Made by a program: the position numbers and the translations under genes
Part shown: piece after piece, positions 61,092 to 64,000 of the stretch
Position numbering within the stretch: the first letter of the stretch is position 1
How the letters are laid out: every line of letters begins with the position of its first letter
Assembly (NCBI RefSeq): GCF_051020975.1
Contig: NW_027478169.1
Span: 5,270,001-5,334,000 of the forward strand
Origin: Osmia lignaria lignaria
Taxonomy: Eukaryota > Arthropoda > Insecta > Hymenoptera > Megachilidae
DNA length: 64,000 nucleotides
Direction: 5' to 3'
Notes under the pieces: generated by a model
Told to the model about the DNA's origin: nothing
What the model saw: the letters and a program-made list of their open reading frames with translations, nothing else
Database searches by the model: none

Positions 61092-61742
61092 AGTTCTCGA
61101 GATATATCAAGATATTTAAAAGTTCCGAAGCCGCACCAACATAATAGAGATACAGAAACACCGTGGCCCCTTTCTTTGAGATATCTCTGCACTATTGCGG
61201 GCTGCAAATGCCACTTCCAGCTTAGCTGTGCAGAAGAAGAACAACAAGAAGAAGAAATATCTCGAAATATGTCCGTGAGGCCCCTTCCCTTGAGATAAAT
61301 CTGCAAATATCTCGGAAACGAAGCGAGCTATGGCAAAATGTTAAGAGACCTTATTTGTAGAGAATTAAGTTTCCTACTTTTTATGTTCTATGATATTTTT
61401 TGATCAGATGCGTAGTTCTCGAGATATATCAAGATATTTAAAAGTTCCGAAACCGCACCAACATAATAGAGATACAGAAACACCGTGGCCCCTTTCTTTG
61501 AGATAACTCTGCACTAGTGCGAGCCGCAAATGCCACTTCCAGCTTAGCTGTGCAGAAGAAGAACAACAAGAAGAAGAAATATCTCGAAATATGTCCGTTA
61601 GGCCCCTTCCCTTGAGATAAATCTGCAAATATCTCGGAAACGAAGCGAGCTATGGCAAAATGCTAAGAGACCTTTTTTGTAGAGAATTAAGTTTCCTACT
61701 TTTTATGTTCTATGATATTTTTTGATCAGAAGCGTAGTTTTC
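61092..61742 (+). repeat. Two-monomer block present three times, copy 3
   Basis: The same linked variants 5,152 bp (16 x 322) after copy 2 (TTATTTG at about 61,351, GAAACCGC at about 61,450). It lacks AACAAAGCG (normal AACGAAGCG here) and has a private GCGGGCTGC (about 61,197). Confidence 0.87.
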
Positions 61743-64000
61743 GAGATATATCGAGATATTTAAAAGTTCCGAAGACGCACCAACATAATAGAGATACAGA
61801 AACACCGTGGCCCCTTTCTTTGAGATAACTGTGCACTAGTGCGAGCCGCAAATGCCACTTCCAGCTTAGCTGTGCAGAAGAAGAACAACAAGAAGAAGAA
61901 ATATCTCGAAATATGTCCGTCAGGCCCGTTCCTTTGAGCTGAATCTGCAAATATCTCGGAAACGAAGCGAGCTATGGAAAATGTTAAGAGACCTTTTTTG
62001 TAGACAATTAAGTTTCCTACTTTTTATGTTCTATGATATTTTTTGATCAGATGCGTAGATCTCGAGATATATCAAGATATTTAAAAGTTCCGAAGCCGCA
62101 CCAACATAATAGAGATACAGAAACACCGTGGCCCCTCTCTTTGAGATAACTCTGCAATAGTGCGAGCCGCAAATGCCACCTGCAGCTTAGCTGTGCAGAA
62201 GAAGAACAACAAGAAGAAGAAATATCTCGAAATATGTCCGTCAGGCCCCTTCCCTTGAGATGAATCTGCAAATATCTCGGAAACGAAGCGAGCTATGGCA
62301 GAATGTTAAGAGACGTTTTTTGTAGAGAATTATGTTTCCTACAATTTATGTTCTATGATATTTTTTGATCAGAAGCGTAGTTTTCGAGATATATCGAGAT
62401 ATTTAAAAGTTCCGAAGCCGCACCAACATAATAGAGATACAGAAACACCGTGGCCCCTTTCTTTGAGATAACTCTGCGCTATTGCGAGCTGCAAATGCCA
62501 CTTCCAGCTTAGCTGTGCAGAAGAAGAACAACAAGAAGAAGAAATATCTCGAAACATGTCCGTCAGGCCCCTTCCCTTGAGATAAATCTGCAAATATCTC
62601 GGAAACGAAGCGAGCTATGGCAAAATGTTAAGAGACCTTTTTTGTAGAGAATTATGTTTCCTACAATTTACGATCTATGATATTTTTTGATCAGAAGCGT
62701 AGTTTTCGAGATATATCGAGATATTTAAAAGTTCCGAAGCCGCACCAACATAATAGAGATTCAGAAACACCGTGGCCCCTTTCTTTGAGATAACTCTGCA
62801 ATAGTGCGAGCCGCAAATGCCACCTGCAGCTTAGCTGTGCAGAAGAAGAACAACAAGAAGAAGAAATATCTCGAAATATGTCCGTCAGGCCCCTTCCCTT
62901 GAGATAAATCTGCAAATATCTCGGAAACGAAGCGAGCTATGGCAAAATGTTAAGAGACCTTTTTTGTAGAGAATTAAGTTTCCTACTTTTTATCTTCTAT
63001 GATATTTTTTGATCAGATGCGTAGTTCTCGAGATATATCAAGATATTTAAAAGTTCCGAAGCCGCACCAACATAATAGAGATACAGAAACACCGTGGCCC
63101 CTTTCTTCGAGATAACTCTGCACTAGTGCGAGCCGCAGATGCCACTCCCAGCTTAGCTGTGCAGAAGAAGAACAACAAGAAGAAGAAATATCTCGAAACA
63201 TGTCCGTCAGGCCCCTTCCCTTGAGATAAATCTGCAAATATCTCGGAAACGAAGCGAGCTATGGCAAAATGTTAAGAGACCTTTTTTGTAGAGAATTATG
63301 TTTCCTACCATTTATGATCTATGATATTTTTTGATCAGAAGCGTAGTTTTCGAGATATATCGAGATATTTAAAAGTGCCGAAGCCGCACCAACATAATAG
63401 AGATACAGAAACACCGTGGCCCCTTTCTTTGAGATAACTCTGCACTATTGCGAGCTGCAAATGCCACTTCCAGCTTAGCTGTGCAGAAGAAGAACAACAA
63501 GAAGAAGAAATATCTCGAAATATGTCCGTCAGGCCCCTTCCCTTGAGATATATCTGCAAATATCTCGGAAACGAAGCGAGCTATGGCAAAATGTTAAGAG
63601 ACCTTTTTTGTAGAGAATTAAGTTTCCTACTTTTTATCTTCTATGATATTTTTTGATCAGATGCGTAGTTCTCGAGATATATCAAGATATTTAAAAGTTC
63701 CGAAGCCGCACCAACATAATAGAGATACAGAAACACCGTGGCCCCTCTCTTTGAGATAACTCTGCACTATTGCGAGCTGCAAATGCCACTTCCAGGTTAG
63801 CTGTGCAGAAGAAGAACAACAAGAAGAAGAAATATCTCGAAATATGTCCGTCAGGCCCCTTCCCTTGAGATATATCTGCAAATATCTCGGAAACGAAGCG
63901 AGCTATGGCAAAATGTTAAGAGACCTTTTTTGTAGAGAATTATGTTTCCTACAATTTATGTTCTATGATATTTTTTGATCAGAAGCGTAGTTTTCGAGAT
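61701..64000. repeat. Satellite domain 6: right-edge dimer HOR
   Basis: About seven monomers. The monomers starting at 62,047 and 62,691 share GCAATAGTGCG and CCACCTGCAGC; the ones between (62,369 and 63,013) share GAAACATGTCC. The period is therefore 644 bp. Bases from 63,979 on are a partial monomer, so the array continues. One single-base deletion lies at about 61,977 (GGAAAATG for GGCAAAATG). Confidence 0.87.

Larger units (their letters stand above)
41255..61700. repeat. Satellite domain 5: right-hand subfamily
   Basis: About 64 monomers. Variants rare or absent to the left become common: AGATATGTAAAAG (13 monomers, first at about 41,795), GAGATATCTCTGC (12 monomers from 41,540, once before at 10,322), ACTGTGCACTAG with CGAAGACGC, and TCCGTTAGG. 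Long blocks recur at 1,288, 2,254, 2,896, 5,152 and 6,440 bp. Between 45,365 and 49,490 the monomers are instead more like domain 4. No gene or inserted element is visible. Confidence 0.87.
1..64000. repeat. Satellite DNA array, 322-bp monomer, about 199 head-to-tail copies
   Basis: The same 322-bp unit recurs in one orientation across the whole window. Landmarks such as TGATCA and the GAA-rich tract return every 322 bp. From 244 to 63,657 there are 197 steps; the 21-bp shortfall from 197 x 322 is fully explained by 14 located indels, so nothing foreign is inserted. Neighbouring monomers differ mainly by point substitutions at recurring positions, and longer blocks of monomers recur together, which is higher-order repeat structure. 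Long homogenised arrays of this kind are known from eukaryotic heterochromatin. The taxon and chromosomal position cannot be told from this sequence. No array edge lies within the window. Confidence 0.99.

Noticed and set aside
244..63881. About 170 small minus-strand open frames as a multicopy gene family
   Set aside because: They depend on TTG starts with an in-frame TAG just upstream, have no ATG in the usual monomer, vary at residue-changing sites and are frameshifted or stopped in many copies. The period is exactly the satellite monomer.
1..64000. CRISPR array
   Set aside because: There is no alternation of short identical repeats with unique spacers. The whole 322-bp unit is repeated, including what would be the spacer.
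1..64000. Ribosomal or other RNA gene cluster, or 5S-type tandem genes
   Set aside because: I see no rRNA or tRNA core motif in the monomer. T6 tracts alone could mimic a Pol III terminator, but I saw no A/B/C-box set upstream.
1..64000. Transposon or LTR remnants inside the array
   Set aside because: The phase count leaves no unexplained length, and no target-site duplication or terminal repeat is seen.
1..64000. Assignment to a named insect satellite of about 320 bp
   Set aside because: Monomer length alone is not evidence. I could not recall a sequence to match and cannot run a database search here, so no taxon or satellite name is given.

Overview
The whole 64,000-base window is one uninterrupted satellite DNA array. 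A monomer of 322 bp, about 40% GC by hand count of one copy, is repeated head to tail in a single orientation from the first base to the last. I followed the repeat phase across the window. Counting from a fixed point at 244, there are 197 complete steps to 63,657. That distance (63,413 bp) equals 197 x 322 minus 21, and the 14 length variants I could locate account for the whole 21 bp (four +1, eight -1, one -2, one -15). There is therefore no room for a mobile element, gene, inversion or unique sequence, and the array runs off both ends.

Kind of organism: a tandem array of this monomer size, copy number and layered higher-order structure is typical of eukaryotic constitutive heterochromatin (pericentromeric, centromeric or subtelomeric). 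The sequence does not let me name a taxon. I see no exact CENP-B box and no telomere repeat.

Monomer anatomy (using 888-1209): a TGATCA site; a CGAGATAT-rich segment; an old internal duplication (967-997 and 1079-1111, 112 bp apart); a GCACTAGTGC palindrome (995-1004) present only in some monomers; a CAGCT-T-AGCTG quasi-palindrome (1024-1034); a GAA-rich purine tract (1037-1063); and two T6 tracts 45 bp apart (1157-1162 and 1202-1207).

Layout: (1) 1-8,650, overlapping higher-order repeats (HORs) with offsets of 5, 9, 14 and 15 monomers. (2) 8,651-15,449, the most individually diverged monomers, with only short local duplications. (3) 15,450-23,430, a clean six-monomer HOR in two tandem copies, then dimer duplications. 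(4) 23,431-41,254, a ~12-monomer HOR whose third copy has lost two monomers, with an embedded tandem 4-mer and a two-monomer module seen six times. (5) 41,255-61,700, a distinct subfamily domain marked by private variants (agatatGtaaaag, gagataTctctgc, ctGtgcac) and 3- to 20-monomer duplications. (6) 61,701-64,000, a dimer HOR carrying private CTGCAG sites.

Open reading frames of about 74 codons recur on the minus strand of most monomers. They rest on a TTG start, have no in-frame ATG in the usual monomer, and are broken by stops or frameshifts in others. I read them as a by-product of the repeat, not genes. No protein-coding gene, RNA gene, CRISPR array or mobile element can be supported. 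The real content is the record of amplification and unequal exchange, including chimeric monomers whose breakpoints narrow to 12-20 bp.
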